Below are positions 44,491-52,963 of a DNA stretch of 64,000 bases, one piece after another; position 1 is the first letter of the stretch, and each line of letters begins with the position of its first letter. Under the pieces are notes generated by a model. The model did no database searches. It was not told where the DNA came from and worked only from the letters and a program-made list of their open reading frames with translations. Origin of the DNA: Opitutaceae bacterium TAV5. Its GTDB lineage: Bacteria; Verrucomicrobiota; Verrucomicrobiia; Opitutales; Opitutaceae. The translations under genes were made by a program, and so were the position numbers. The stretch covers positions 1,240,001 through 1,304,000 of the forward strand of contig CP007053.1 in NCBI GenBank assembly GCA_000242935.3, in the 5' to 3' direction.

Positions 44491-45377
44491 GGCATTACGA
44501 TTCCGACTGCTTCGCGGAGATGCTCCTCCTGCTCCAGTTCGGCCAGGTAGCGCCGCACGGTGCTGGCCCGGATATCCCGGCGCTTGCCTTCGAGAAAGGC
44601 GCGGTAGTGGGCGATGGCGGTGGTCTTGTCATTCACGCCGCGAGCCAGATTGGCGATCATGAGATCCACCTCGGCATTGCGAAACGGGCTTTCGTAACCG
44701 ATGGCGCGTCCGGCCTGCAGATGGGCGACGGCCGCGTGAGCATTGCGACACCCTTCCCACTCGAGGCGGGCCAGAATGAAGTACAATTCGCGGGCCGCCT
44801 CGGGGTGCGGGGCTGCGCCGGGGAGCCTCGCGGTTATGCGGGCGATGGCGCCAGCCGGAGACAACCGCGGCTCGCCCCAGGCATCGAGCAGCGAAAGCTG
44901 GACGGCGGCTTGCCCGGCCAGCCGATGCCCGGGATGATCGCGCAGGATGGTTTCATAGGCGGCGCGGGCCATTGCCAGGCGAGGCGGTTCGAGGTGATCC
45001 TGATCGATACGCGCGGCGAGGTACGCGGCGAGAACAGTTTCGTCAACCGAAGCGCCGGCAAACGTGGCGGAGCGCATGGCCACGGCTTCGAGCAGGGAAC
45101 GCGCCGTCCGGATGTTGTCGGCGGTGCGCGGCTGGCGGACGAGAAGCGTGGCGGCGCGGGCGATGGCGATGCGGGCATCCGCCGGAGAAACGGCCTGCAG
45201 GCGGTCGAAGTTTTCGGCGGCTTCGTTGTATTCGAACCCGAGCGCCATCTGCCAGGGCGTGCGGGCCGGGGCGGCGGCATCAGAGGCGTGCAGCACCGGA
45301 GGATACGGGAAGCAAAGCAGACACAACAGGGCGAGCAGCGGGCGCACGGCAGCGGTTGTCGGAAGCAGCGGGTTCAA
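44487..45377 (-). CDS. TPR-like secreted protein
   Basis: Encodes about 296 residues when started at TTG 45377, whose first bases overlap the stop of the prepilin-like gene (TTGA); an upstream frame extends far into that gene and has no family likeness. The N-terminus is a signal peptide (LLALLCLLCFPYPPVLHA). The rest is helical and Ala-rich, with a pattern of paired helices compatible with tetratricopeptide or SEL1 repeats (ALGFEYNEAAENFDRLQAV, HPEAARELYFILARLEWEGC, AIAHYRAFLEGKRRDI). It would lie in the periplasm and bind partners. Translational coupling to both neighbours indicates function in one complex or pathway. Start codon uncertain. Confidence 0.7.
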   Translation of the reverse strand: MNPLLPTTAAVRPLLALLCLLCFPYPPVLHASDAAAPARTPWQMALGFEYNEAAENFDRLQAVSPADARIAIARAATLLVRQPRTADNIRTARSLLEAVAMRSATFAGASVDETVLAAYLAARIDQDHLEPPRLAMARAAYETILRDHPGHRLAGQAAVQLSLLDAWGEPRLSPAGAIARITARLPGAAPHPEAARELYFILARLEWEGCRNAHAAVAHLQAGRAIGYESPFRNAEVDLMIANLARGVNDKTTAIAHYRAFLEGKRRDIRASTVRRYLAELEQEEHLREAVGIVMP

Positions 45378-46129
45378 TACTGGGTGGCCACGACGTTGCG
45401 CTCGCGAACGGTTCCTTTTTTGAAAGAGCGGACGGAGCCGTCGCAGAACCCGAGGTTGGCGGCACCTCCGTGGCGGTAACGGATGTTGGCGTTGGATGAG
45501 GTAATCGACGCCCCGTCCGTGTCCGGACCCACCTCGACAAAGTTGTCGGCACTGGCGGGATCGTTGCTCACCGAATTGGGCAGCGCGGTGCTGCCGGGAA
45601 TCTCGCCGCCACTGCCATCGGCGGCAATCGCTCCCTGGGTGCCATCGGCAAACAAAAAGACTTCCGAGAGTCGCTGCACGGCGCTCACGCGCACTATCGG
45701 GGTCGATTTGGTCGCGGTGTTCACCCACAACAGCCGGTTGATCATGTATCCTTTCCGGTATTTTCCATCGCTGGTCAGCTCCCGGTTGGCTTGGGAGGGG
45801 CAGGCATAGACCTCGCCTTTCTCCGTGCTCTGCCGGCCCGTGAGATACGGATTGAGCCTCTGATGCCATGAGCCCGTGTCATCGATTAGGTTGGGCGGGA
45901 AGGTACCCGTCTCGTTCATGTAGAGATTCGTAGCCAGACAGAAGGCGCGCAGGTTGCCCTTGCACTTTGCGTTACGCGCCGCATCCCGGGCACGGATCGT
46001 AACCGGAATAATAATGGCGGCGAGAATACCGATAATCGCAATGACCGTGAGTAACTCGATCAGGGTAAACGCGCGGCGAACGCCGCCACGTGTGGGGAAA
46101 CGGGAATGACCAATGATTTTTGTATTCAT
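45374..46129 (-). CDS. Prepilin-like (H-X9-DG type) pseudopilin
   Basis: Encodes 251 residues with leader GGVRRA then [16 protein letters not shown], and a globular head with ACPSQAN and a C-terminal RYRHGGAANLGFCDGSVRSF in which His is 9 residues before DG. It is the second gene of a minus-strand operon behind a beta-helix protein (18 bp gap), and its stop overlaps the next start. Unlike the cassettes at 11-28 kb there is no PEP-CTERM gene here. Confidence 0.86.
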   Translation of the reverse strand: MNTKIIGHSRFPTRGGVRRAFTLIELLTVIAIIGILAAIIIPVTIRARDAARNAKCKGNLRAFCLATNLYMNETGTFPPNLIDDTGSWHQRLNPYLTGRQSTEKGEVYACPSQANRELTSDGKYRKGYMINRLLWVNTATKSTPIVRVSAVQRLSEVFLFADGTQGAIAADGSGGEIPGSTALPNSVSNDPASADNFVEVGPDTDGASITSSNANIRYRHGGAANLGFCDGSVRSFKKGTVRERNVVATQY

Positions 46130-46147
46130 TTTATACTTACAATCTTG

Positions 46148-47749
46148 TCATCTATCCGGGCCGCCCGAAACGAGACGCTCCGCAAGCTGCGCCCGGTAGA
46201 GGCTGGCCGGCTGCACGGGGACGCCGGGCGAATCGATGACACCTTCCTCGCGCGGGAGCCGGCCCTTGTCGAACCGTGCCACACAACCGATGGCGTAGTT
46301 TTGGGCGCCCGGCGGCCGTTGCAGCACGAGACGTTTCGGCGCCGTGCAGTTCCACAAAACCTGTTGCGCTCCCGTCCAGCCGTGGCCGGTGCCGGAATCG
46401 CCGCGGTCCTGCACGTTGATGGCGTTGGACTCGCGGATGTTGTCGTAAAGTGTGCCGATGGCGAAACGGTGATGCGGGCCGGAATCGGCGTGCGACTGCT
46501 CCGCCACACCGCCGAGAAACACATTGGGCCCGCGCACCCGCGAACTGGTGACAAACGAATGCCGGTCTCCGCGTGTGCGGCAGCCTTCCACCAGCGTGTA
46601 CTGCCCGCCGAGATGGAATCCGTAACGATACCCGCCCACAATCGGCCCGACCGGGTCGAGGTGCGCGCTGTCCCGGATAGTGATAAAGAGGGAGTTTCTT
46701 CCGACGCTGACGCCGCCGTCGAAATGCCAGGCGGCCACGTCCCGCACCCAAGCATTTTCCACCGCGCCCGTGTTGATCGCGGTCGTGGCGTGATCGCTGT
46801 CGGAGGTTTCCTGCCCGGCCTTGTACTCCGACACGAGGCAGAGCGATTCCACGCCGCACTCGCGGGCGCGGCGCGATTCGGCGCGGTAAAGCCAGCCGCC
46901 GCCAAACTCCTTTTCGAGCGCAATCATGAGCGGCGCATCCAGCGTCACGCGGCGCGCCTCGGCATCCACGGCAGTGACGAACCGCTCGATGTGAAAATCG
47001 TACTCGGCCGGCTCCCATTGGCGCATCTTGTATTCCGGCGAACGGGCCACGATCCGGTCCATGCCGATGGAGGCGATCCATGCCGCCGTGCCGGGCCGGA
47101 GAACCACCACGCGGTCGCCCGCCTTCAGGTCATCCACGCGTTCGAGCGCGAGCGTGCGGCTGCTCGCCGGCACGTAGTCCTCCGCCACCCGGCGGCGGCT
47201 GCCGGGGACCTCCGCCATGGCGGCAGTGGCAGGCTTGGCCTCGCCCAGCCGGATAAGCGTCCGTTTCTGCGTGCCGGTGGCGATGATCATCGTGCCGTCT
47301 TTCGCGGAACCTTCGCCCCGCAGCACGACGCCGTCCGGCACCCGCAGATCCCCCGCCACGCGCCAGGTTCCCCGACGCAGGAGCACGGCGCCGCGCTGCC
47401 CTGCGGCATCGGCCGTCATCCCGGCAACCGTATCGAGCGCTTGCTGGATGCGTTCGCCGTCGTCTGCGGCGACGGTCACCCCCGCGCCGGCCTCCTGTGC
47501 CGGTGAAGGATCGAGCGCGATCGCGACAGGAACCGCGGGCAACGCCACGCCGCCGCCGTGATAACCGGCCCGCGAAAAATCGGGAAGGGTGTTGCCGCGT
47601 TCGTCTGCCCGGTAAACCAGCTTGCCGTCTGCCCCCGGGAAGACCCAGGCAGACCGGCCGGCGGATGCCGGATCGTCGGCCGCCGGCAAGGTCGTGACAA
47701 GGGCAGCGGCCAAGGTTACGGCAAGAACAGGTATGATTTTTGGAGTCAT
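46148..47749 (-). CDS. Secreted right-handed beta-helix protein, pectate-lyase-like
   Basis: Encodes 533 residues from ATG 47749 (MTPKIIPVLAVTLAAALVTT gives a signal peptide); a longer frame upstream is repeat sequence. The mature part has RVPDGVVLRGEGSAKDGTMI and repeated short strands with Asn, Gly and Val spacing as in pectate lyase or polysaccharide-lyase-type parallel beta helices (AWVRDVAAWHFDGGVSVGRN, YTLVEGCRTRGDRHSFVTS, NAINVQDRGDSGTGHGW). Catalytic residues cannot be named. Expected to act on an extracellular polysaccharide such as pectin. First gene of the operon that also makes a prepilin-like protein, a TPR-like protein and a solute-binding protein. Confidence 0.8.
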   Translation of the reverse strand: MTPKIIPVLAVTLAAALVTTLPAADDPASAGRSAWVFPGADGKLVYRADERGNTLPDFSRAGYHGGGVALPAVPVAIALDPSPAQEAGAGVTVAADDGERIQQALDTVAGMTADAAGQRGAVLLRRGTWRVAGDLRVPDGVVLRGEGSAKDGTMIIATGTQKRTLIRLGEAKPATAAMAEVPGSRRRVAEDYVPASSRTLALERVDDLKAGDRVVVLRPGTAAWIASIGMDRIVARSPEYKMRQWEPAEYDFHIERFVTAVDAEARRVTLDAPLMIALEKEFGGGWLYRAESRRARECGVESLCLVSEYKAGQETSDSDHATTAINTGAVENAWVRDVAAWHFDGGVSVGRNSLFITIRDSAHLDPVGPIVGGYRYGFHLGGQYTLVEGCRTRGDRHSFVTSSRVRGPNVFLGGVAEQSHADSGPHHRFAIGTLYDNIRESNAINVQDRGDSGTGHGWTGAQQVLWNCTAPKRLVLQRPPGAQNYAIGCVARFDKGRLPREEGVIDSPGVPVQPASLYRAQLAERLVSGGPDR

Positions 47750-48129
47750 GGGCGAAACGAAAGAAGGGATGCGCAACGTTGCGATCACATCCGGGACAAG
47801 ACGAGCAGGCTCTCTTTCACATCGTTGAAACCACTCCCCCTCCTGCGAGGCGCATCCCAAAAACCGGACAGGCTCCGAAGTGGCACGGGCTTCCAGCCCG
47901 TGAGCGTTGCCCCTGCGCTGTGGCATGGGCTTCCAGCCCATGATTCCGGACACATGGCCAGCATGGCCATGTCACGCAAGCCCACGGGCTGGAAGCCTGT
48001 GCCACGGCGTCAGGCATGTCCACTTTTGAGATGCGCCCTCTCGTGCGCATTCCTGCAAAACGGTTTCGCCACTGCGCCGAAACTTCTTTCCGATAGACAG
48101 CTTTCACCACCGCAGACGCCGTCCGCCAC
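47750..48129. repeat. Divergent gap with three copies of the 25-bp family
   Basis: This 380-bp region separates the beta-helix operon from the tgt fusion. Forward units start at 47880 (GTGGCACGGGCTTCCAGCCC) and 47920 (GTGGCATGGGC variant); a reverse unit ends at 48005 (CACGGGCTGG at 47983). Between them lies a small palindrome, CATGGCCAGCATGGCCATG. The right-hand part (about 48010-48120) holds no recognised motif. Confidence 0.8.
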
Positions 48130-50274
48130 ATGTCCCGCCTCCGCTTCACTCTCGAAAACACCGCACCCGGCTCGCAGGCGCGCGCGGCCGCGTTTCACAC
48201 GCTCCACGGCCCGGTAAAGACTCCCGTTTTCATGCCCGTCGGCACCCAGGCCACCGTCAAATCCCAGACCGTCGAAACCCTCAAGACCGCCGGCGCCAGC
48301 GTCCTCCTCGCCAATACCTACCACCTGCTTCTCCGCCCCGGACCGGAGGTTTTTGAAAAATTCGGCGGCATCCATCGCTTCATGAACTGGGATCGCCCCG
48401 TGCTCACCGACTCGGGCGGTTTCCAGATCTTTTCGCTCCCGCACTCGCGCGCCATGAACGAGGAAGGCGCGCGCTTCCAGAGCTACGTGGACGGCGCGTT
48501 CCACCTCCTCTCGCCCGAGTCCAGCATCCGGATGCAGAAAACCATCGGCAGCGACATCATGATGGTGCTCGACCAGTGCATCCCCTCCACCGCGCCGCAC
48601 GCGCAGGCCAGGGCCGCCATGGAGCTCACGCACCGCTGGGCCGTCCGCTCGCTCGCCGCGCGCGGCGATTCACCGCAAGCCCTCTTCGGCATCGTGCAGG
48701 GCGCCTGCCACCGCGACCTCCGCGAACAGAGCGCCGCCTTCCTTCGCGAGTTGCCCTTCGACGGACTCGCCATCGGCGGCCTCGCCGTCGGCGAGACGCA
48801 CGACGAACGCTACGCATTCACCGGCCTCGTCACCGCCTGCCTCCCGCAAAACCTGCCCCGCTACCTCATGGGCGTCGGCACGCCGCTCGACATCCTCGAA
48901 GCCGTCCACCGCGGCGTCGACATGTTCGACTGCATCATCCCCTCGCAGGTCGCCGGACGCGGCCTCGCCTTCACCTCGCACGGCCGCCTCCAGCTCCGGC
49001 GCACTGTCTACAAGTTTTCCGAAGAACCGCTCGACGCCGCCTGCGATTGCGCCGCGTGCCGCAGCTACTCGCGCGCCTACCTGCATCACCTCGTCAAGGC
49101 CGACGAACACCTCGGCTGGCACCTCCTCGGCCTGCACAACATGACGTTCTATCACCGCCTCATGGCGGAGATGCGAACCCGTATCCTGGACGGCACGTTT
49201 GCCGGCTATTACGAAAGCAAGCGCATCGACCTCACGCGCACCGACGAGGATCATCCCGGCCACGCGCCGGCGAAACCACGCCACAAAAACCGCCACCGTC
49301 ACCGCCGCCTCGGCGATTACGAGGTGCAGGTCAGCCCGCAGGGATTTTCGAGCATCCGGCAAACCAGTTCCGGCGAGATCATGCACTCCGTCACCGCCCC
49401 CGACGACGAGGCGCAGCGCCTCTACATCGACCAGTCCTGCCTCGCCGCGCGACTCGGCGCCCCCAATCAACCGGAAGAAAGTGGCGCGGGCATCCCGCCC
49501 ATAATGTGGCATGGGCATCCTGCCCATGAAGTGGCACGGGCTTCCAGCCCGTGTTCTGCCGGGTTCCCGCCCCCTCTCGTCATCTGGGACGTCGGCCTCG
49601 GCGCTGCGCACAACGCCATGGCCGCGATCCGCTGTTTCGAACAGCTCCAGGACCCCCGTCCGCTCCGCCTCGTGAGTTTCGAACGCGACCTCGACCCGCT
49701 CCGGCTCGCTTTCAAAAACGCCGGTCGCCATTTCCCGCACCTGCGCCATCCCGCTCCGTACCATCTCCTCGAATACGGCCGCTGGGAGCACGCCTCCGGT
49801 CTCCTGCACTGGGAACTACAAAGGGGCGATTTCCTCGAAACCCTCGACGCCGCGCCGCCGCCCGATGTGATTTTTTACGATCCGTTTTCCGCCAAAACCG
49901 ATTCCCCGCTCTGGACCGCCGCCGCCTTCGCACGCGTTTTCGCCCGCTGCACCGCCAACCCGAATCCTGCCGGGGCCGAGCTCTACACCTACTCCAACGC
50001 CACCGCCGTGCGCGTTGCCCTGCTCACTGCCGGTTTTTTTGTCGCCGCCGGCGCCGGCACCGGTCCGAAGGCCGACACCACCATCGCCTTCACCACGACC
50101 GACGGAACGGCCGCCCATCCGCTTTCGCCTCGCCTCCTCGGCCCCGAATGGCTCGCCCGGTGGCGGCGCAGCCACTCGCAATTCCCGCCCGAGCTCGCCG
50201 ACGCCGAAAAGCCCGCTTTCGCCCGCCGCATCGAAACCCATCCGCAATTCGCAGACGCAAGCGTATCCGGATAA
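48130..50274 (+). CDS. tgt: tRNA-guanine transglycosylase fused to MnmC-like methyltransferase
   Basis: Encodes 714 residues. Residues 1-400 are bacterial Tgt: Asp94 in LTDSGGFQ, Asp267 in MFDCIIP (nucleophile region), and the zinc site Cys305, Cys307, Cys310 with His336, 26 residues on. Tgt swaps guanine for preQ1 at wobble position 34. After a short basic linker (about 405-425), residues 430-690 are a SAM-dependent methyltransferase of the MnmC2 type (PF05430-like: VIWDVGLGAAHNAMAAI, VSFERDLDPL, VIFYDPFSAKTD), which in other bacteria finishes mnm5s2U at the same position 34; the MnmC1 oxidase is absent. Residues about 451-476 come from three tandem copies of the 25-bp palindromic repeat, just before the methyltransferase glycine-rich loop. 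Neighbours are repeats and a YkgJ-type gene. Confidence 0.9.
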   Translation: MSRLRFTLENTAPGSQARAAAFHTLHGPVKTPVFMPVGTQATVKSQTVETLKTAGASVLLANTYHLLLRPGPEVFEKFGGIHRFMNWDRPVLTDSGGFQIFSLPHSRAMNEEGARFQSYVDGAFHLLSPESSIRMQKTIGSDIMMVLDQCIPSTAPHAQARAAMELTHRWAVRSLAARGDSPQALFGIVQGACHRDLREQSAAFLRELPFDGLAIGGLAVGETHDERYAFTGLVTACLPQNLPRYLMGVGTPLDILEAVHRGVDMFDCIIPSQVAGRGLAFTSHGRLQLRRTVYKFSEEPLDAACDCAACRSYSRAYLHHLVKADEHLGWHLLGLHNMTFYHRLMAEMRTRILDGTFAGYYESKRIDLTRTDEDHPGHAPAKPRHKNRHRHRRLGDYEVQVSPQGFSSIRQTSSGEIMHSVTAPDDEAQRLYIDQSCLAARLGAPNQPEESGAGIPPIMWHGHPAHEVARASSPCSAGFPPPLVIWDVGLGAAHNAMAAIRCFEQLQDPRPLRLVSFERDLDPLRLAFKNAGRHFPHLRHPAPYHLLEYGRWEHASGLLHWELQRGDFLETLDAAPPPDVIFYDPFSAKTDSPLWTAAAFARVFARCTANPNPAGAELYTYSNATAVRVALLTAGFFVAAGAGTGPKADTTIAFTTTDGTAAHPLSPRLLGPEWLARWRRSHSQFPPELADAEKPAFARRIETHPQFADASVSG
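49481..49555. repeat. Three tandem 25-bp palindromic units inside tgt fusion
   Basis: Units at 49481-49505, 49506-49530 and 49531-49555 all start GTGGC and carry arms such as CATGGGC/GCCCATG or CACGGGC/GCCCGTG around 3-5 nt. The 75-nt total is 25 codons, so the frame is preserved. The same unit occurs in intergenic gaps at 27.5, 37.8, 42.7, 47.9, 54.9 and 55.8 kb. Confidence 0.92.
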
Positions 50275-50275
50275 A

Positions 50276-50397
50276 TTTTACACAAAGATCGCAAAGGTCG
50301 CCAAGGACTGACCATCCATCCACCGGATGAAATGAATATCTGATGTTACGCAGCCGGGCATCCGGATCTTCGCGACCTTTGCGATCTTTGTGTAAAA
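50276..50397. repeat. Short-period dyad after tgt fusion
   Basis: Arms 50276-50306 and 50367-50397 pair at 29 of 31 (left begins TTTTACACAAAGATCGCAAA). The spacer is 60 nt. It follows the tgt stop codon by 1 bp; pairing so close could serve as an mRNA 3' end, but the family is also dispersed elsewhere. Confidence 0.85.
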
Positions 50398-50460
50398 CTC
50401 ATCCGATCCGACGCTTTTGATCGTCGCTCTTTTCCGCTTCCCGCCCTTCCCGGTTTCATC

Positions 50461-50862
50461 ATGATCCTGCCCGTGTCTGCCGGCTTCCTTCCGGACCGCA
50501 GACACCGCGTGAACATCCCATCCACACCGGCCGATTGCCTTCGCTGCGGAGTCTGCTGCTTCTCCGGCCTCGATACCTACGTGCGCGTCACCGGTGACGA
50601 CTGGACCCGCCTCGGCGCCGACGCCGAACGTCTCGCGCACTTCATCGGCCACCGCGCCTGGATGCGCATGCGTGACGGTCATTGCATCGCTTTGCTTCCC
50701 CGCCTCGTAACCGATACCGACGGCCGCACGCATACGGAGTATTTTTGCACCGCCTACGAACGCCGCCCGCAAATCTGCCGCGACCTCGCCCGCGGCAGCC
50801 CGCACTGCGAAGGCGAACTCGCCGCCAAGGCCGCACGCCCCTCCGCAGCGACGCCTGCCTGA
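50461..50862 (+). CDS. YkgJ-type cysteine-cluster protein
   Basis: Encodes up to 133 residues. The motif CLRCGVCCFSGLDTYVRVT has the C-x2-C-x2-C-C spacing of the YkgJ family (PF03692), and further Cys in YFCTAYERRPQICRD complete the predicted zinc or iron-sulfur cluster. Function of the family is unknown; some members are linked with metal or flagellar functions. An alternative GTG start at 50509 would give a product without the first 16 residues, nearer to the family start. It lies between the tgt fusion and a cassette of prepilin-like protein, LacI and GH10 enzyme. Confidence 0.8.
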   Translation: MILPVSAGFLPDRRHRVNIPSTPADCLRCGVCCFSGLDTYVRVTGDDWTRLGADAERLAHFIGHRAWMRMRDGHCIALLPRLVTDTDGRTHTEYFCTAYERRPQICRDLARGSPHCEGELAAKAARPSAATPA

Positions 50863-50891
50863 TCGAAACGATCTTATACCAACCTTCATGC

Positions 50892-50902
50892 TTAACGGGT
50901 AA
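50892..50902. promoter_or_regulatory. Candidate LacI operator O1
   Basis: TTAACGGGTAA, 70 bp upstream of the prepilin-like start at 50972. Fits TTAACNNGTWA, shared with sites at 51806 and 52905 that flank the LacI-type gene. Confidence 0.55.
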
Positions 50903-50971
50903 AACAACGACTCACTGGCATCGTGACCGGGACAGGACAACGTTACGTCCACACCCGAATCCCCACGACCC

Positions 50972-51727
50972 ATGAGCTGTTCCACCTCCCGTCCTGTCCG
51001 CGGCTTCACCCTGATCGAGTTGCTGACCGTCATCGCCATCATCGGCATCCTCGCGGCGATCATCATTCCGACCGTCGGCCGCGTCCGCGAATCCGCCAAA
51101 TCCGCCGTCTGCAAAAGCAATCTCCGCCAGCTCGGCCTCGCTGTGCAGATGTACGCCAACGAACGCGGCTTCTACCCGCCGGCACAGGCCACGTCCAATG
51201 GTCCGAGCGGAGAAACCGGCGGGCAAGTCTGGATCCAGTACCTTCGCCCCTACCTCGGAGCAACCGGTACCACCGATGCCAACTCGAAGGGAGCCAAAAG
51301 CGCCATCGCCGTCTGCCCGAGCCGGCTCATCGAACCCCCCGCCGACCAGACCCTGCGCATCACCTATTCGGCCCACCCGCGCGTCATGCCCGATGAGAAC
51401 GCGATCACCGACACTTCGGTCAAACGACTCGTTCGCCTCGGCAACATCCCGCGGCCCACCGAAGTCATCCTCATGGCCGACGGCACGCAACGGGAAGACG
51501 GCGGCTCCAATTCCACGTTCTACAGTATCACGGAAGTGGACCAGACCACGAGCAGTGATGCCGCGGCCGATACGCCCATCGCCACCCCCGGCGACTCCGA
51601 CCCCCAGTCCTCAGCTTATCTCCGTTACCGCCACAACGGCACCCTCAACGTCGTCTTCGTGGACGGTCACGTCGGCAACTTCCGCAAGGGCGACATCCTG
51701 CGCCGCCACATCAGCATCTTTTATTGA
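50972..51727 (+). CDS. Prepilin-like (H-X9-DG type) pseudopilin
   Basis: Encodes 251 residues: leader VRG before [16 protein letters not shown], then a head with AVCPSRL and the C-terminal [20 protein letters not shown], a true H-X9-DG. It is the first gene of a plus-strand cassette with a LacI-type regulator (105 bp later) and a GH10 xylanase, each preceded by the same small operator. The DNA of the leader is shared with the other prepilin-like genes while the head is not. Confidence 0.87.
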   Translation: MSCSTSRPVRGFTLIELLTVIAIIGILAAIIIPTVGRVRESAKSAVCKSNLRQLGLAVQMYANERGFYPPAQATSNGPSGETGGQVWIQYLRPYLGATGTTDANSKGAKSAIAVCPSRLIEPPADQTLRITYSAHPRVMPDENAITDTSVKRLVRLGNIPRPTEVILMADGTQREDGGSNSTFYSITEVDQTTSSDAAADTPIATPGDSDPQSSAYLRYRHNGTLNVVFVDGHVGNFRKGDILRRHISIFY

Positions 51728-51805
51728 ACATCCCCTCCACGCCGGCGCCGGTCGCCCAGCGGCACGAATACAGGTGGCCGGCCCCGCATTCGCCCTTGAG
51801 ATCGG

Positions 51806-51816
51806 TTAACCCGTTA
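51806..51816. promoter_or_regulatory. Candidate LacI operator O2
   Basis: TTAACCCGTTA, 16 bp before the ATG of the LacI-type gene at 51832; read on the other strand it is TAACGGGTTAA. This position fits autoregulation. Confidence 0.55.
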
Positions 51817-51831
51817 GACAATCTCGGCGGC

Positions 51832-52908
51832 ATGGGCACCGCCTCCACCCCGACGCTCGAAACCATCGCCCGCCGGCTCAACGTTTCCAAGGTCACGGTC
51901 TCGCTCGCCATGCGCGGCAGCCGTCGCATCTCCGAAAAAATGCGCGAGCGCGTCGCCACCGTCGCGGCGCAGGTCGGCTACACGCCCAACCCGATGGTCA
52001 GCGCCCTCATGGTCAATCTCCGCAGCCAGCGGCGCGGCGGGCGCAAGTTCAACCTCTGCTTCCTCACCGCGTTTCCCGACCGCGACGGCTGGCAACGTTT
52101 CCACCCCACCTTCCCGCGCATGCACGCCGGCGCACGCGAACGCGCCGCCGAACTCGGCTACGGCATCGAGATTCACTGGACGGGCGATGCCGGTGGCTCC
52201 GGCGCGCGCCTCACACAGATCCTCGAATCGCGCGGCATTCCCGGCATCATCCTCGCCCCGCTGCCGGCCCGCGGCGGTGTCACGCTCGGCCTCGACTGGT
52301 CGCGCTTCGCTACCGTCGCCCTCGGCCATACGTTTACCGAGGTGCCGTGCAACCGGGTCAGCAATCACCAGTTCCACTCGGTCACCACGGCGCTCGAAGT
52401 CTGCTACCGCCGGGGCTTCCGCCGCATCGGCCTCGTCATCCCGCCGCTCAGCGACGCCAAGGTCGAGCACGCCTGGCAGGCCGGCTACCTCACCTTCCAG
52501 GTCAACCACCGGGCCATGCGCCGGCTCCCCCCGATGATGTCGGGCGAATTCACCGAAACCGCCGTCGTCGCCTGGGCCGCGCGCTCCCGGCCCGAAGTGG
52601 TCGTCACCACCCACACTCACGTCCTCCCCTGGTTGCGACGCGCCGGCCACCGCGTGCCGGAAGACATCGCCTGTGTCCACCTCGACTGGACGCCCGAGCG
52701 CAGCGAATTCGCAGGCATCGACCAGCAACCCGAGCAGATCGGCGCTGCCGCCGTCGACCAGCTTGTCGAGCAGATCAACCAGAACCGCCGCGGCATCCCC
52801 GACTCGCCCCGCACCTTGCTGACCGAAGGCATCTGGCGCGACGGCTCCACGCTCACACCGGAAGGGCTGGCCGAGGCCGTCCCGGACAGAACCCGCGTAT
52901 CTGTTTAA
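51832..52908 (+). CDS. LacI family transcriptional regulator
   Basis: Encodes 358 residues from ATG 51832 (MGTASTPTLETIARRLNVS), preferred because a longer frame covers the preceding gene's promoter. The LacI HTH is ETIARRLNVSKVTVSLAMRG with hinge GYTPNPMVSALM, followed by the effector domain (IEIHWTGDAGGSGARLTQIL, RIGLVIPPLSDAKVEHAW, IACVHLDWTPE). A candidate operator lies in front of this gene, one before the upstream prepilin-like gene and one overlapping this stop codon, ahead of the GH10 gene. Target is therefore likely the whole cassette. The sugar should be a xylan-derived oligosaccharide, an inference from the GH10 neighbour. Confidence 0.88.
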   Translation: MGTASTPTLETIARRLNVSKVTVSLAMRGSRRISEKMRERVATVAAQVGYTPNPMVSALMVNLRSQRRGGRKFNLCFLTAFPDRDGWQRFHPTFPRMHAGARERAAELGYGIEIHWTGDAGGSGARLTQILESRGIPGIILAPLPARGGVTLGLDWSRFATVALGHTFTEVPCNRVSNHQFHSVTTALEVCYRRGFRRIGLVIPPLSDAKVEHAWQAGYLTFQVNHRAMRRLPPMMSGEFTETAVVAWAARSRPEVVVTTHTHVLPWLRRAGHRVPEDIACVHLDWTPERSEFAGIDQQPEQIGAAAVDQLVEQINQNRRGIPDSPRTLLTEGIWRDGSTLTPEGLAEAVPDRTRVSV

Positions 52909-52915
52909 CGAGTAA
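52905..52915. promoter_or_regulatory. Candidate LacI operator O3
   Basis: TTAACGAGTAA, overlapping the stop codon of the LacI-type gene and 49 bp before the GH10 ATG at 52964. Wider symmetry GTTTA/TAAAC is visible around it. Confidence 0.55.
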
Positions 52916-52963
52916 ACCTTCTCCGGCCTGGTGTGCCGCATCATTCGTGGTCACCCTGACCGC

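Noticed and set aside
44487-45869. Extended frame of the TPR-like gene reaching into the prepilin-like gene
   Set aside because: The extension has Arg/Gln-rich nonsense composition; a TTG overlapping the upstream stop followed by a signal peptide is the better start.
47880-47902. GTGGCACGGGCTTCC of the repeat as a sigma-54 promoter (TGGCAC, then TTGC)
   Set aside because: The -12 element reads TTCCA and the spacing is short; the unit is palindromic and lies inside genes and in gaps between convergent genes as well.
46148-47953. Longer form of the beta-helix gene starting in the repeats
   Set aside because: The added residues are translated 25-bp repeat (GLEARAT-type) and precede a normal signal peptide at 47749.
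49481-49555. Tandem 25-bp units as a CRISPR array
   Set aside because: The units abut one another with no spacers and are internally palindromic; no cas gene is near.
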